The notes under the pieces were generated by a model. It was not told where the DNA came from, did no database searches, and saw only the letters and a program-made list of their open reading frames with translations. Made by a program: the position numbers and the translations under genes. A stretch of 64,000 bases of DNA from Azoarcus sp. DD4 (GTDB taxonomy: Bacteria > Pseudomonadota > Gammaproteobacteria > Burkholderiales > Rhodocyclaceae): positions 3,596,001 to 3,660,000 of the forward strand of contig NZ_CP022958.1 of NCBI RefSeq assembly GCF_006496635.1, in the 5' to 3' direction. Shown piece after piece: positions 1 to 8,705 of this stretch. Numbering within the stretch: position 1 is the first letter of the stretch; the number at the start of each line of letters is the position of its first letter.

Positions 1-767
1 TCAATCGCGGGGTGCTGCTGAAAGCGATGATGGATTCGGGCGCCGACACGATCGGCGACCCCTCGCAATCGCACTGCGTCGCGGTCGACGCCCGTGCGCC
101 GCTCTACGACGGCGGGATCTGCACGCGCATCGACTGCGTCTCCCTCGGCATCGTCGTCAACCAGCACGCGCAGCGCTTCTACGACGAGGGCGAGGACTTC
201 TGGCCCAAGCGCTATGCAATCTGGGGACGGCTCGTCGCCCAGCAACCCGGCCAGATCGGATTCTCGGTCATCGATTCGAAAGCCGTTGGTCGCTTCATGC
301 CCCCTGTGTTCCCCGGCGCGAAGGCCGACACCCTCGAAGGACTCGCCCATCAGCTCGGCCTCGACGAACAGGCCTTCGTACGCACGGTGCGCGACTACAA
401 CGCTGCGTGTCGCGTCGGCACCTTTGACCACACGGTGCTCGACGACTGCCATACGAAGGGCGTGACGCCGGCGAAGACCCACTGGGCGCTGCCGCTCGAT
501 ACCGCCCCCTTCTACGGCTATGCGCTCAAGCCCGGCATCACCTTTACCTACCTCGGCCTGAAGGTCGATGAACGGGCCGCCGCGCACTTCACGGGTGAGC
601 CCAGCCGCAATCTGTTTGTTGCCGGCGAAATGATGGCAGGCAATGTGCTCGGACAGGGTTACACGGCCGGCGTCGGCATGACGATCGGCACGGTATTCGG
701 ACGTATCGCCGGCGCTTCTGCGGCGGCGGCAGCCAGGAACGAAGGAGTCGAACATGCAGCAGCTTGA
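1..767 (+). CDS. tcuA: FAD-dependent tricarballylate dehydrogenase, C-terminal part (5' end outside window)
   Basis: This flavoprotein of the fumarate reductase/succinate dehydrogenase type (FAD_binding_2) is expected to oxidise tricarballylate to cis-aconitate at the membrane and pass electrons to TcuB. The frame is open from the first bases, so the N-terminal FAD-binding half is missing and only about 254 residues are visible. They include the substrate-domain region and the C-terminal flavin-contacting motif GQGYTAGVGMTIGTVFGR, which is typical of this family. The stop overlaps the tcuB start by 14 bases, which indicates translational coupling. The TcuA assignment rests on the match to the TcuA subgroup and on the adjacent tcuB. 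A related 3-ketosteroid dehydrogenase-like or other carboxylate-oxidising flavoprotein cannot be fully excluded from a fragment. Confidence 0.85.
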   Translation, partial: NRGVLLKAMMDSGADTIGDPSQSHCVAVDARAPLYDGGICTRIDCVSLGIVVNQHAQRFYDEGEDFWPKRYAIWGRLVAQQPGQIGFSVIDSKAVGRFMPPVFPGAKADTLEGLAHQLGLDEQAFVRTVRDYNAACRVGTFDHTVLDDCHTKGVTPAKTHWALPLDTAPFYGYALKPGITFTYLGLKVDERAAAHFTGEPSRNLFVAGEMMAGNVLGQGYTAGVGMTIGTVFGRIAGASAAAAARNEGVEHAAA

Positions 768-1914
768 AGCCCTGCTCCGCGAAGCGAGCGATCTCGCCGC
801 GGGCATCGTCGTGCCCAGCGCCGCCGAAGCCGAAGTCGAACGCGTGATGAAGATATGCAATGCGTGCCGCTACTGCGAAGGTTTCTGCGCGGTTTTCCCG
901 GCGATGACGCGCCGACTCGAATTCAATCAGGCCGACGTCCATTACCTCGCGAATCTCTGTCACAACTGCGGCGCCTGTCTGCACGCGTGCCAATACGCAC
1001 CACCACATGAGTTCGCGGTCAACATCCCGCAGGCGATGGCCAGGGTCCGCGGGCAGACTTACTCGGATTTCGCGTGGCCGAGCAGTCTCGGGACGCTCTA
1101 CCGCAACAACGGTCTAACGGTCGCGCTGGCGCTTGCAGTCGGCCTCGCGCTCTTCCTGGCGATGGCCCTGGCGGAAAATGGCACGCTGTTCCATGCCCCG
1201 CTCGCCGGCAACTTCTACGCGATCTTCCCACACAACCTGCTGGTGTCGATGTTCGGGCCGGTGTTCCTGTTTGTCGCGGTCGCGCTGGGTTTGGGCGTGG
1301 CGAAGTTCTGGCGCGGGATCTCGGCAGGAGAGCCCAGCGCCGTGGCGATCGCGGAGACGGCGCATGACGTGCTCAAGCTCAAGTATCTCGATGGTGGCCA
1401 CGGCCAGGGTTGCCCGAATGAAGACGATGCAAGCACCCTTGCGCGGCGGCGCTTCCACCACCTGACCTTCTACGGCTTCATGCTGTGCTTCGCTGCGACG
1501 GGGGTGGCGACCATCTACCATTACGTCTTTGGGTGGGAGGCGCCGTATGCGCTTACGAGCCTGCCCGTGTTGCTCGGCACCGTGGGCGGTATCGGCCTGC
1601 TCATCGGCCCGGCAGGACTGCTTTGGTTGAATGTGCGGCGCAATTCGCAGCATGGGGACGCCGCACAGAAGCCGATGGACAGAGGATTCATCGCACTGCT
1701 TCTGCTGACCAGCGCGACAGGCCTGGCGCTGCTTGCCGGACGCGATACTTCGGCGATGGCACTGCTCCTTGCCGCGCATCTTGGCGCAGTGATGGCGCTG
1801 TTCCTGACCATGCCCTACGGCAAGTTCGCCCACGGCATCTATCGCACCGCCGCACTGCTGAAGTGGGCGATAGAAAAGCGGATGCCGAACCCGGTAGGCG
1901 TTGGCAGCGAATGA
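754..1914 (+). CDS. tcuB: TcuB-like 4Fe-4S/cytochrome-b-type electron transfer protein
   Basis: The 386-residue membrane protein is thought to reoxidise the FADH2 of TcuA and feed electrons to the quinone pool. The N-terminus has two four-cysteine clusters: C35, C38, C41, C45 and C69, C72, C75, C79. These are spaced as in ferredoxin-type 4Fe-4S domains. From about residue 120 onwards there are several hydrophobic segments separated by a short soluble loop containing histidines, as in the TcuB/CitB family. The start lies inside the end of tcuA behind GAAGGAG, and the stop overlaps the next start as ATGA. Length and architecture are normal for the family. Confidence 0.9.
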   Translation: MQQLEALLREASDLAAGIVVPSAAEAEVERVMKICNACRYCEGFCAVFPAMTRRLEFNQADVHYLANLCHNCGACLHACQYAPPHEFAVNIPQAMARVRGQTYSDFAWPSSLGTLYRNNGLTVALALAVGLALFLAMALAENGTLFHAPLAGNFYAIFPHNLLVSMFGPVFLFVAVALGLGVAKFWRGISAGEPSAVAIAETAHDVLKLKYLDGGHGQGCPNEDDASTLARRRFHHLTFYGFMLCFAATGVATIYHYVFGWEAPYALTSLPVLLGTVGGIGLLIGPAGLLWLNVRRNSQHGDAAQKPMDRGFIALLLLTSATGLALLAGRDTSAMALLLAAHLGAVMALFLTMPYGKFAHGIYRTAALLKWAIEKRMPNPVGVGSE

Positions 1915-3275
1915 GTCTGGAGGAGCCGCTCCGGAGTGCTGAAGGCACCGCGGCGATTAGCTCGCGGATGTCCGTCCGGCCCTGGCGCGCGCTTCGCCAC
2001 CGCAGCTATCGCCTCTTTTTCTGCGGCCAGTCCGTATCGCTGCTGGGTAGCTGGATTCAGCAGGTGGCGCTCGGCTGGCTCGCCTACCGTCTCAGCGGTT
2101 CCGCGGCCTTGCTCGGGGTCATCGCGTTTCTTGCGCAGGCCCCGCAGCTCATCGCCGCGCCGTTCGCCGGCATCCTCATCGACCGCTCGGACCCCAGGCG
2201 GCTGATGCTGGCGGTGCAACTGCTCATGCTGGCGCAGGCGAGCTTTCTCGCGCTTGCGACCGTCGGCGAATGGATCTCGCCGCTCCAGATCGTGATTGCG
2301 TCAGCCTTTCTCGGCCTGCTCAATAGTCTGGACGCCCCCCTACGGCACGCACTGGCAGCCCCCCTGGTCCCCGACAAGGACGATCTCCCAAACGCTATCG
2401 CCCTGAACTCGCTGATCTTCAACGTCGCCCGTTTCGTCGGTCCTCCGGTGGCCGGCATCGTGCTCGTGATGACTTCGGAGGCGGCTTGCTTCGCATTGAA
2501 CGCCTTGTCGTTTCTCGCGGTTGTCGTCGCGCTGCTAAGGATCCGCATTCCGCATCACCCGACCGCCGCGACGCCATTCCTCGCTGCGATGCTGGAGGGG
2601 CGGCAGTTCGTGCGACGCAGCTTTCCCACAGGCAAATTGCTCAAGCAGGTGGCTCTTCTCAACTTTTTCGCCGCGAGCTACGTTCCGCTGATGCCCGTTT
2701 TCGCGCGTGATGTGTTCGACGGTGGCCCGCACACGCTTGGAATCCTCCTGGGCAGCGCGGGCGCAGGAGCGCTGGGAGCATCTGTGTACCTTGTCATGCG
2801 ACCGTCGGTACGCGGACTGACCGGCGTCATAGCGTCCGCCAACCTGCTCGCCGCGCTCGCACTGATCGGCTTCGCGCTGAGTGAAACGCTCTGGCTCGGG
2901 GCGGCGATGCTCTTCCTTGTCGGTTTCGGGCTGATCAGTGGCAACGCATCGACCAATACCGTGCTGCAGACTATCCTCCCCGTCGCCCTGCGCGGCCGCG
3001 TTCTTGCGCTTTATACAGCAGCCAACCTTGGCGCCGCCGCAGTGGGAAGCCTGGTCGCCGGGTGGTGGGCCGAGTCTCTCGCCCCCGAATTCGCCGAGCT
3101 CGCGGCGGGGTTCGCGCTGCTGATCGTGGGCCTTCATTTCCGGATGAAACTCGAATTCCTGCGCATGCATCTGCGCCCGATCTACGCGTCACTCGGCATT
3201 CGGCACGCCGTCGGGACGATTGGGCGCTCGTCCGCCGATAACCGCAATACGACATTGACAGGAGAGCCACCATGA
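1911..3275 (+). CDS. MFS transporter, EntS/MFS_3 type
   Basis: This is a 454-residue major facilitator with about twelve hydrophobic segments. It begins with about 25 polar residues, then WRALRHRSYRLFFCGQSVSL, the usual opening of the MFS_3 (enterobactin-exporter-like) group. The loop IDRSDPRRLM after helix 3 resembles the MFS signature loop. The start overlaps the tcuB stop (ATGA), so it belongs to the same operon. The known tricarballylate importer TcuC belongs to a different MFS branch (metabolite:H+ symporters). The direction of transport and the substrate are therefore uncertain, and the operon position only suggests a tricarboxylate or a pathway product. Confidence 0.8.
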   Translation: MSLEEPLRSAEGTAAISSRMSVRPWRALRHRSYRLFFCGQSVSLLGSWIQQVALGWLAYRLSGSAALLGVIAFLAQAPQLIAAPFAGILIDRSDPRRLMLAVQLLMLAQASFLALATVGEWISPLQIVIASAFLGLLNSLDAPLRHALAAPLVPDKDDLPNAIALNSLIFNVARFVGPPVAGIVLVMTSEAACFALNALSFLAVVVALLRIRIPHHPTAATPFLAAMLEGRQFVRRSFPTGKLLKQVALLNFFAASYVPLMPVFARDVFDGGPHTLGILLGSAGAGALGASVYLVMRPSVRGLTGVIASANLLAALALIGFALSETLWLGAAMLFLVGFGLISGNASTNTVLQTILPVALRGRVLALYTAANLGAAAVGSLVAGWWAESLAPEFAELAAGFALLIVGLHFRMKLEFLRMHLRPIYASLGIRHAVGTIGRSSADNRNTTLTGEPP

Positions 3276-4252
3276 GGGTGACCGTGCTCGACGATTACCA
3301 AGGCGTCGTCCCGCGCCTAGAAGCGACGAAGGAACTCGATGGCATTTCGGTGATCCTGCACACGCTGACGGAGCGGATCGCGGACGAAGACGCCCTGATC
3401 GAGGCCCTGCGGGAAACCGATTGCCTGGTCCTGATCCGGGAGCGGACGCAGATCACGGCGCGCATCGTCGAAGCCTTGCCGCGGCTGAGGCTGATCGTCC
3501 AGACGGGACGCCTTTCGGGTTGCATCGATCTCGACGCATGCAGGCGGAGGAACATCGAAGTGCGGGATGGCACAGGAAATCCCGTCGCACCTGCCGAACT
3601 TGCATGGGCCCTGATCCTTGGCGCGTCGCGCCGACTGGTACCTTACGCCGAACACCTTGCCCAAGGAATCTGGCAGCGGACGCGCTCGCAACTCGAGGAC
3701 GAGGGACTCGGAAGGACCTTGCATGGCCGGACGCTGGGCATCTGGTCCCTCGGCAAGATAGGCAACCGCGTTGCCGCCATCGGGCGCGCTTTCGGGATGC
3801 GCGTCGTCGTGCACGGCCGGGCCTCGTCGCGCGCGGCGGCGCTCGAAGCGGGCTACGAGTTCATTGCCGACCGCCGTCAGTTCCTCACCCAACTCGACGT
3901 TCTGACCCTGCACCTGAGGCTTGGCCCCGAGACGAAACACATGATCGGCGTCGCGGACCTGATGACGATGCGGCCCGATGCATTGCTCGTTAACACCAGC
4001 CGCGCAGAGCTTCTGGCCCCCGGCGCCTTGCTCGAAGCACTTGCCCGGGGGCGCCCGGGCGCGGCAGCACTTGACGTCTTCGAAGAGGAACCGGATGGCG
4101 CTTCGCCTTACCTCAACCACCCGGCCATCCTTTGCACGCCGCATCTCGGCTTCGTCGAACAGGACACCTATGAGGCCTACTTCGGCGAGGCGTTCACTCA
4201 CGTACGGCGGTTCGCCGAAAGCTTGCAGCCAGGGGGCCGAACCGCGACCTGA
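3272..4252 (+). CDS. D-2-hydroxyacid dehydrogenase family protein
   Basis: This is a 326-residue NAD(P)-dependent dehydrogenase of the D-isomer 2-hydroxyacid dehydrogenase family (SerA/PdxB type). The nucleotide-binding loop is GIWSLGKIG at 156-164, where the usual first glycines of GxGxxG are partly replaced. The catalytic residues can be placed at R244 (NTSRAELL), E273 (EEEP) and H291 (CTPHLGF). It starts at an ATG overlapping the stop of the MFS gene (ATGA) behind AGGAGAGCC, so it is the fourth gene of the tcuAB operon. It may interconvert a 2-oxo and a 2-hydroxy tricarboxylate. The substrate cannot be read from the sequence. Confidence 0.85.
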   Translation: MRVTVLDDYQGVVPRLEATKELDGISVILHTLTERIADEDALIEALRETDCLVLIRERTQITARIVEALPRLRLIVQTGRLSGCIDLDACRRRNIEVRDGTGNPVAPAELAWALILGASRRLVPYAEHLAQGIWQRTRSQLEDEGLGRTLHGRTLGIWSLGKIGNRVAAIGRAFGMRVVVHGRASSRAAALEAGYEFIADRRQFLTQLDVLTLHLRLGPETKHMIGVADLMTMRPDALLVNTSRAELLAPGALLEALARGRPGAAALDVFEEEPDGASPYLNHPAILCTPHLGFVEQDTYEAYFGEAFTHVRRFAESLQPGGRTAT

Positions 4253-4262
4253 TCCGTCTTAA

Positions 4263-4281
4263 TAATGCCATTCTGGCACTA
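4263..4281. promoter_or_regulatory. Inverted repeat upstream of prpF-like gene, possible operator
   Basis: Two 8-base arms, TAATGCCA and TGGCACTA, flank TTC and match at 7 of 8 positions. They lie in an AT-richer 108-base gap between the D-2-hydroxyacid dehydrogenase and the PrpF-like gene, about 80 bases before the start codon. The position suits a regulator binding site, but nothing shows which regulator. Confidence 0.3.
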
Positions 4282-4360
4282 ATTGACTCGATTATTGCAT
4301 TTCACGGCTCACCGTCCCAACCCCACAATGGTCCCATCGTTGAGACGGAGGAGCATCGCC

Positions 4361-5458
4361 ATGCTGTTGAGTATTCCCTGCACGCTCATGCGCGGAGGTA
4401 CGTCGAAGGGGCCATATTTCCATGCCGCGGATCTTCCCTCCGATCCGGCCGAGCGTGACCGGGTACTGCTTGCGGCAATGGGGTCGCCCCACGCACGCCA
4501 GATCGACGGCATCGGCGGCGGCGACACGCTGACAAGCAAGGTCGTGATCGTCAGTCCGTCTAGCCGCCCCGGCATCGACATCGAGTACCTTTTCGCCCAG
4601 GTGTCGGTGGAAACGGAGACCGTGGATACGACGCCCAACTGCGGCAACATGCTCGCCGGCGTCGGGCCGTTCGCAATTGAGAACGGACTGGTTGCTGCGA
4701 CGGCCCCCGTCACAACCCTGAACATCTTCAACGTCAATACCGGCAAGGTTGTCGAGGCCGTCATCCAGACACCCGGCGGGACGGTGACCTATGACGGTCT
4801 CGCGCGGATCGACGGAGTCCCTGGCAGTGGAGCGCCGATCCAGCTCAATTTCCGCGACGCAGCCGGCGCCAAGACAGGCAGGCTGCTGCCGACGGGAAGG
4901 CTCGTCGATGTCATCGATGGCGTAGAGGTGTCCTGCATCGATTTCTCGACGCCACTGGTTTTCGTCCCTGCCCTGGCGATGGGCAAGACCGGTCATGAGA
5001 CGAAGGCCGAGCTCGATGCCGACAGCAAGCTGAAGAACCGCCTGGAGTCGATACGGCGCCAGATCGCCCTGCTGGCCGGGCTCGGCGACGTACGCGACAA
5101 GGTGCTGCCGAAAATCGCCCTGGTAGCGTCCCCGCAAGGTCGAGGGGTGATCGCATCCCGCTACTTCACCCCTTGGAACTGCCATTCCGCGTATGCCGTA
5201 ACGGGGGCGCTGTGCCTTGCTGCAACGACCATCATCCCGGGCACCGTGGTGCAGAAGTTGGCCCGCCCAAAGCCCCACGATCCGTTGCTTGTCTGCATTG
5301 AGCAGCCCGCCGGAACGCTCGAAATACGTCTGCAAGTTTCCGGGGATCCGGGGGACACGATTCCCGACATCGTCTCCGCGGGCCTGATTCGCACCGCGCG
5401 TCCGTTGTTCAGGGGGAAGGTTCACGTTCCGTTAGGCGAGCCCGGACAGGCCGCGTAA
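4361..5458 (+). CDS. PrpF-family aconitate/4-oxalomesaconate isomerase
   Basis: The 365-residue protein belongs to the PrpF family (diaminopimelate-epimerase fold). Members include 2-methylaconitate isomerase PrpF, 4-oxalomesaconate tautomerase GalD and LigU. The start at MLLSIPCTLMRGGTSKG is chosen because RGGTSKG is the conserved N-terminal active-site stretch and ACGGAGGAG precedes the ATG. Upstream in-frame codons are not family-like. The segment TPNCGNMLAGVGPFA is a second conserved loop. Beside a tricarballylate oxidase that makes cis-aconitate, a cis/trans-aconitate isomerase role is attractive, since PrpF is known to bind trans-aconitate. GalD-like tautomerase activity is the main alternative. 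Confidence 0.85.
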   Translation: MLLSIPCTLMRGGTSKGPYFHAADLPSDPAERDRVLLAAMGSPHARQIDGIGGGDTLTSKVVIVSPSSRPGIDIEYLFAQVSVETETVDTTPNCGNMLAGVGPFAIENGLVAATAPVTTLNIFNVNTGKVVEAVIQTPGGTVTYDGLARIDGVPGSGAPIQLNFRDAAGAKTGRLLPTGRLVDVIDGVEVSCIDFSTPLVFVPALAMGKTGHETKAELDADSKLKNRLESIRRQIALLAGLGDVRDKVLPKIALVASPQGRGVIASRYFTPWNCHSAYAVTGALCLAATTIIPGTVVQKLARPKPHDPLLVCIEQPAGTLEIRLQVSGDPGDTIPDIVSAGLIRTARPLFRGKVHVPLGEPGQAA

Positions 5459-5544
5459 AGGCGTTCCCCAACGTCACATGGACGGCGCGGCGGGACTCGC
5501 CCCTATTCATGCCTGAACAGCAATTATCTCGTTCAGTTCTGCAT

Positions 5545-5564
5545 TTCCCGCAATTAAACGGGAA
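5545..5564. promoter_or_regulatory. Small inverted repeat upstream of the porin gene
   Basis: The arms TTCCCG and CGGGAA are perfect and flank an eight-base AT-rich spacer. The element lies in the 227-base gap between the PrpF-like gene and the porin, about 120 bases before the porin start. It could be an operator or a 5'-leader hairpin. The evidence is only the symmetry and the position. Confidence 0.25.
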
Positions 5565-5685
5565 TCCCATACTTCGCCTGCGTTCGACGACTACCGAAGC
5601 TCACCCCCAGGAAGAAGGGGTCTCGTCGCAACGTCAATCCGCATTGCTCTGCGAGGGCGAAAGCGAACCAACCAAGGAGGAAACA

Positions 5686-7002
5686 ATGAAGAAGAGACTG
5701 ACAATCGGCGTCCTGTCGGGCTTGTGCGCCGCCGCCTTCGTGCCGTGCGTGTCGGCGGCGGACAGCGCGCAAGGGCACAAGCTCGAGTTGAAAGCACGTG
5801 GAATCTACTTCGACCGCGAGTTCGAAAACTCGGCAGATGATCGCTCACAATCTGCACTCGGCCTGCAGCTCAACTACGAATCCCCATTCTTCGCCGACAT
5901 GATCGGGATCGGGTTGTCGGGCTACAGCGTGACGAAGCTGGACGCCAGCGGAGCGGTACGTTCCGACGTTCTGAAGGCTGACAACAACGGAGACTTTCAC
6001 GACTCGTTCGGCAAGATCGCGCAAGCGTTCGTCAAGTTGAAATTCGGCGAGGCCGCGGACATGAAGTTGGGTCGCCAACTGCATGACAGCCTGCTGCTGG
6101 GCAGCTCGACGAGCCGCGCCGTGCCCAACACCTATTCCGGCGCTAGCGGTGAATTCAGGCCGGCAAAGGGACTCGCTATCTACGGGGCGTACTACGACGC
6201 GTGGTCGCGCCGCGCCGATGACGGTTTCGAAAAATTCGCCACCGATCGTTCCGACGAAGGCGATATCGATTTCGTTGCGGTCCTGGGCCTGAACTACACG
6301 CAAGGCCCGGCAAGCGTTCAACTGGAGTATCTCAACTCGAAGGACTTCTTGTCCAAGTTGGGATTGGTGGGTTCGTACACCTTCGATCTGGCCAAGGCAA
6401 ACAAGGTCAAGCTCACCGCAGGCCTTCACACTTCACGAGATGCCGGCCACCTGTTCGTTACCGGAGCGGAGGGGTCGGAGCTCGATGATGAGGACGTTCC
6501 GGGTTCCGTCGCCGGAGTTACTCGAAGCGACAATGATGGCAAGGGCATGTATATCGACGTGGACTGGTCGATCGGCAATGTGTCGCTCGGGGCCGCAGTC
6601 GCCAGGTTTGATGGCGCGTGGATCGAGGACAATTTCACCGGCGACCACGGAACCAACCCCTTCCCTACCGGCGGCGTGCTGGCTGACATGACGAACAACG
6701 ACGAGACCGTCTGGATGGTGCGCGCCGGCTACGACTGGAAGGATTACGTCAAGGGCCTCAAGACGACGGTGAAGTACAAGCAGGGCACAGGGGCAAAGAA
6801 CAGCCACGTGTCCTGGCGGGGCGAGGCCGACGAAAGCGAACTCGAAGTTGACGTGCGCTACCAGATCCCGATAGTCAAGGGCCTGAACCTGCGTTACCGG
6901 TACCTTGAATACAATTCCGACAAAACCGGTCGGGTGGACGGTGTCCTGCAGGACAACACCGACCATCGCGTCTATCTCGATTACACCTATAAATTCTTCT
7001 GA
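5686..7002 (+). CDS. OprD-family outer-membrane porin
   Basis: This is a 438-residue outer-membrane channel. It has a classical signal peptide (MKKRLTIGVLSGLCAAAFVP, cleavage probably after VSA-A near residue 24). Alternating amphipathic beta strands follow throughout, and it ends on Phe (YTYKFF), as outer-membrane barrels do. The length and the LKARGIYFDREF opening fit the OprD family of substrate-specific porins for small carboxylates and amino acids. The ATG is preceded by AAGGAGGAAACA. Lying just downstream of the tcu/prpF genes, it probably admits the tricarboxylate substrate. Codon choice is less GC-biased than in the genes that follow. Confidence 0.88.
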   Translation: MKKRLTIGVLSGLCAAAFVPCVSAADSAQGHKLELKARGIYFDREFENSADDRSQSALGLQLNYESPFFADMIGIGLSGYSVTKLDASGAVRSDVLKADNNGDFHDSFGKIAQAFVKLKFGEAADMKLGRQLHDSLLLGSSTSRAVPNTYSGASGEFRPAKGLAIYGAYYDAWSRRADDGFEKFATDRSDEGDIDFVAVLGLNYTQGPASVQLEYLNSKDFLSKLGLVGSYTFDLAKANKVKLTAGLHTSRDAGHLFVTGAEGSELDDEDVPGSVAGVTRSDNDGKGMYIDVDWSIGNVSLGAAVARFDGAWIEDNFTGDHGTNPFPTGGVLADMTNNDETVWMVRAGYDWKDYVKGLKTTVKYKQGTGAKNSHVSWRGEADESELEVDVRYQIPIVKGLNLRYRYLEYNSDKTGRVDGVLQDNTDHRVYLDYTYKFF

Positions 7003-7144
7003 AGGTGCTCTTCCACGTGTAACCCGTGCTTGTGCGCGGCGCCGCAAGTCGCGCACAAATACCGATCACGCTTGCGCCGGCTGACGCGCACCGTACGCAG
7101 CGTCCCCCCACCGAGGCGGGCGAGCAGCTACTGCACCCGGACGG

Positions 7145-7172
7145 CGGCGCGGCGGACACAGCCGCCGCGCCG
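7145..7172 (-). terminator. GC-rich stem-loop after tctA
   Basis: A perfect 11-base stem (CGGCGCGGCGG and its complement) with a six-base loop lies six bases past the tctA stop, in the convergent gap with the porin. There is no T-tract on either side, so it is not a textbook intrinsic terminator. It would be the likely 3' end or stabilising hairpin of the long - strand operon. Confidence 0.5.
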
Positions 7173-7177
7173 GGAGG

Positions 7178-8692
7178 TCAGTCTTCGGCGAAAGCCTCTT
7201 CGCGGCGCTTGCGGAAACCCGGCGCCAGCACGATCACCAGCAGCAGCGCGGCGGCGATCAGCAGGCCGGCGGAGATCGGCCTTTGCGCGAAGATGCCCCA
7301 GTCGCCGCGCGACAGCAGCAGCGCGCGGCGCAGGTTCTCTTCCATCATCGGGCCGAGGATGAGGCCCAGCATAAGCGGCGCGGTCTCTGCCCCGAGCTTG
7401 ATGAAGACGTAGCCGAGGATGCCGAACAGCCCGATCATCCACACGTCCCACACGCTGTTGGAGGTGGCATACACGCCGATGGCGCAGAACAGCACGATGG
7501 CCGGGAACAGCCAGCGGTAGGGCACGGTGAGCAGTTTCACCCACACCCCCACCAGCGGCAGGTTGAGCACCAGCAGCATCGCGTTGCCTATCCACATCGA
7601 GGCGATCAGGCCCCAGAACAGTTCGGGGTTGCCGGTCATCACCTGCGGGCCGGGCTGGATGTTGTGGATCATCATCGCGCCCACCATCAGCGCCATCACC
7701 GGATTGGCCGGGATGCCCAGAGTCAGCATCGGGATGAAGGACGACTGCGAGCCGGCGTTGTTGGCCGATTCCGGCGCCGCCACGCCGCGGATGTTGCCCT
7801 GCCCCAGTGGCACCTCGTCCGGCCGCAGCTTGATCTTCTTCTCGATCGAGTAGGAGGCGAAGGACGACAGCACCGCGCCGCCGCCCGGCAGGATGCCGAG
7901 AATGGAGCCCAGCGTGGTGCCGCGGCAGACCGCCGGGAACATGCGCTTGATCTCGCCCCAGCCGGGGAAGAGCCCGCTGACCTTCCTCGTCAGCAACTCG
8001 CGCTTTTCCTCGTGGCGCGACAGGTTCTGGATGATCTCGCCGTAGCCGAAGAAGCCCATGGCGATGGCGATGAAGCTGATGCCGTCGGCCAGTTCGGGCA
8101 GATCGAAGGTATAGCGCGTGGAGCCGGAAATCGCGTCGGTGCCGACGATGCCGATCAGCAGGCCGAGCACGATCATCGCGATCGCCTTCAGCAGCGAGCC
8201 GGAAGCCAGCACCACCGCGCCGATGAGGCCGAACACCATCAGCGCGAAGTACTCCGACGGGCCGAACAGGAAAGCGAGCTTGGTCAGCGGCGCGGCGAAG
8301 GCCGCCAGCACCAGGGTGCCGATACAGCCGGCGAAGAAGGAGCCGATGGCGGCCGCCGCCAGCGCATGCCCCGCCCGCCCCTTGCGCGCGATCTGGTAGC
8401 CGTCGAGCGCGGTGACGATGGAGGACACCTCGCCGGGCAGGTTCACCAGGATGGCGGTGGTGGAACCGCCGTACTGGGCGCCGTAGTAGATGCCCGCGAG
8501 CATGATCAGCGCCGCCACCGGCGGCAGCGCGTAGGTGGCCGGCAGCAGCATCGCGATCGCGGTCAGCGGGCCGAGGCCGGGCAGCACGCCTATCATCGTG
8601 CCCAGCAGGCAGCCGAAGAAGGCATAGGCGAGGTTCTGCAGGGAAAAGGCGACACCGAAGCCGAGCGCCAGATGCTGGATCAGATCTTCCAT
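7178..8692 (-). CDS. tctA: Tripartite tricarboxylate transporter, large membrane subunit TctA
   Basis: This is a 504-residue, mostly hydrophobic protein with about twelve membrane segments. It carries the TctA-family stretches GVLPGLGPLTAIAMLLP near the N-terminus and YGAQYGGSTTAILVNLPGE around residues 70-90. It forms the cation-coupled permease with TctB, using the periplasmic TctC-type binding protein encoded three genes upstream. It is the last gene of the - strand operon, 13 bases after tctB. Length is typical. The substrate class is carboxylates; which one is unknown. Confidence 0.93.
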   Translation of the reverse strand: MEDLIQHLALGFGVAFSLQNLAYAFFGCLLGTMIGVLPGLGPLTAIAMLLPATYALPPVAALIMLAGIYYGAQYGGSTTAILVNLPGEVSSIVTALDGYQIARKGRAGHALAAAAIGSFFAGCIGTLVLAAFAAPLTKLAFLFGPSEYFALMVFGLIGAVVLASGSLLKAIAMIVLGLLIGIVGTDAISGSTRYTFDLPELADGISFIAIAMGFFGYGEIIQNLSRHEEKRELLTRKVSGLFPGWGEIKRMFPAVCRGTTLGSILGILPGGGAVLSSFASYSIEKKIKLRPDEVPLGQGNIRGVAAPESANNAGSQSSFIPMLTLGIPANPVMALMVGAMMIHNIQPGPQVMTGNPELFWGLIASMWIGNAMLLVLNLPLVGVWVKLLTVPYRWLFPAIVLFCAIGVYATSNSVWDVWMIGLFGILGYVFIKLGAETAPLMLGLILGPMMEENLRRALLLSRGDWGIFAQRPISAGLLIAAALLLVIVLAPGFRKRREEAFAED

Positions 8693-8705
8693 GTTGCTCT
8701 GCTCC

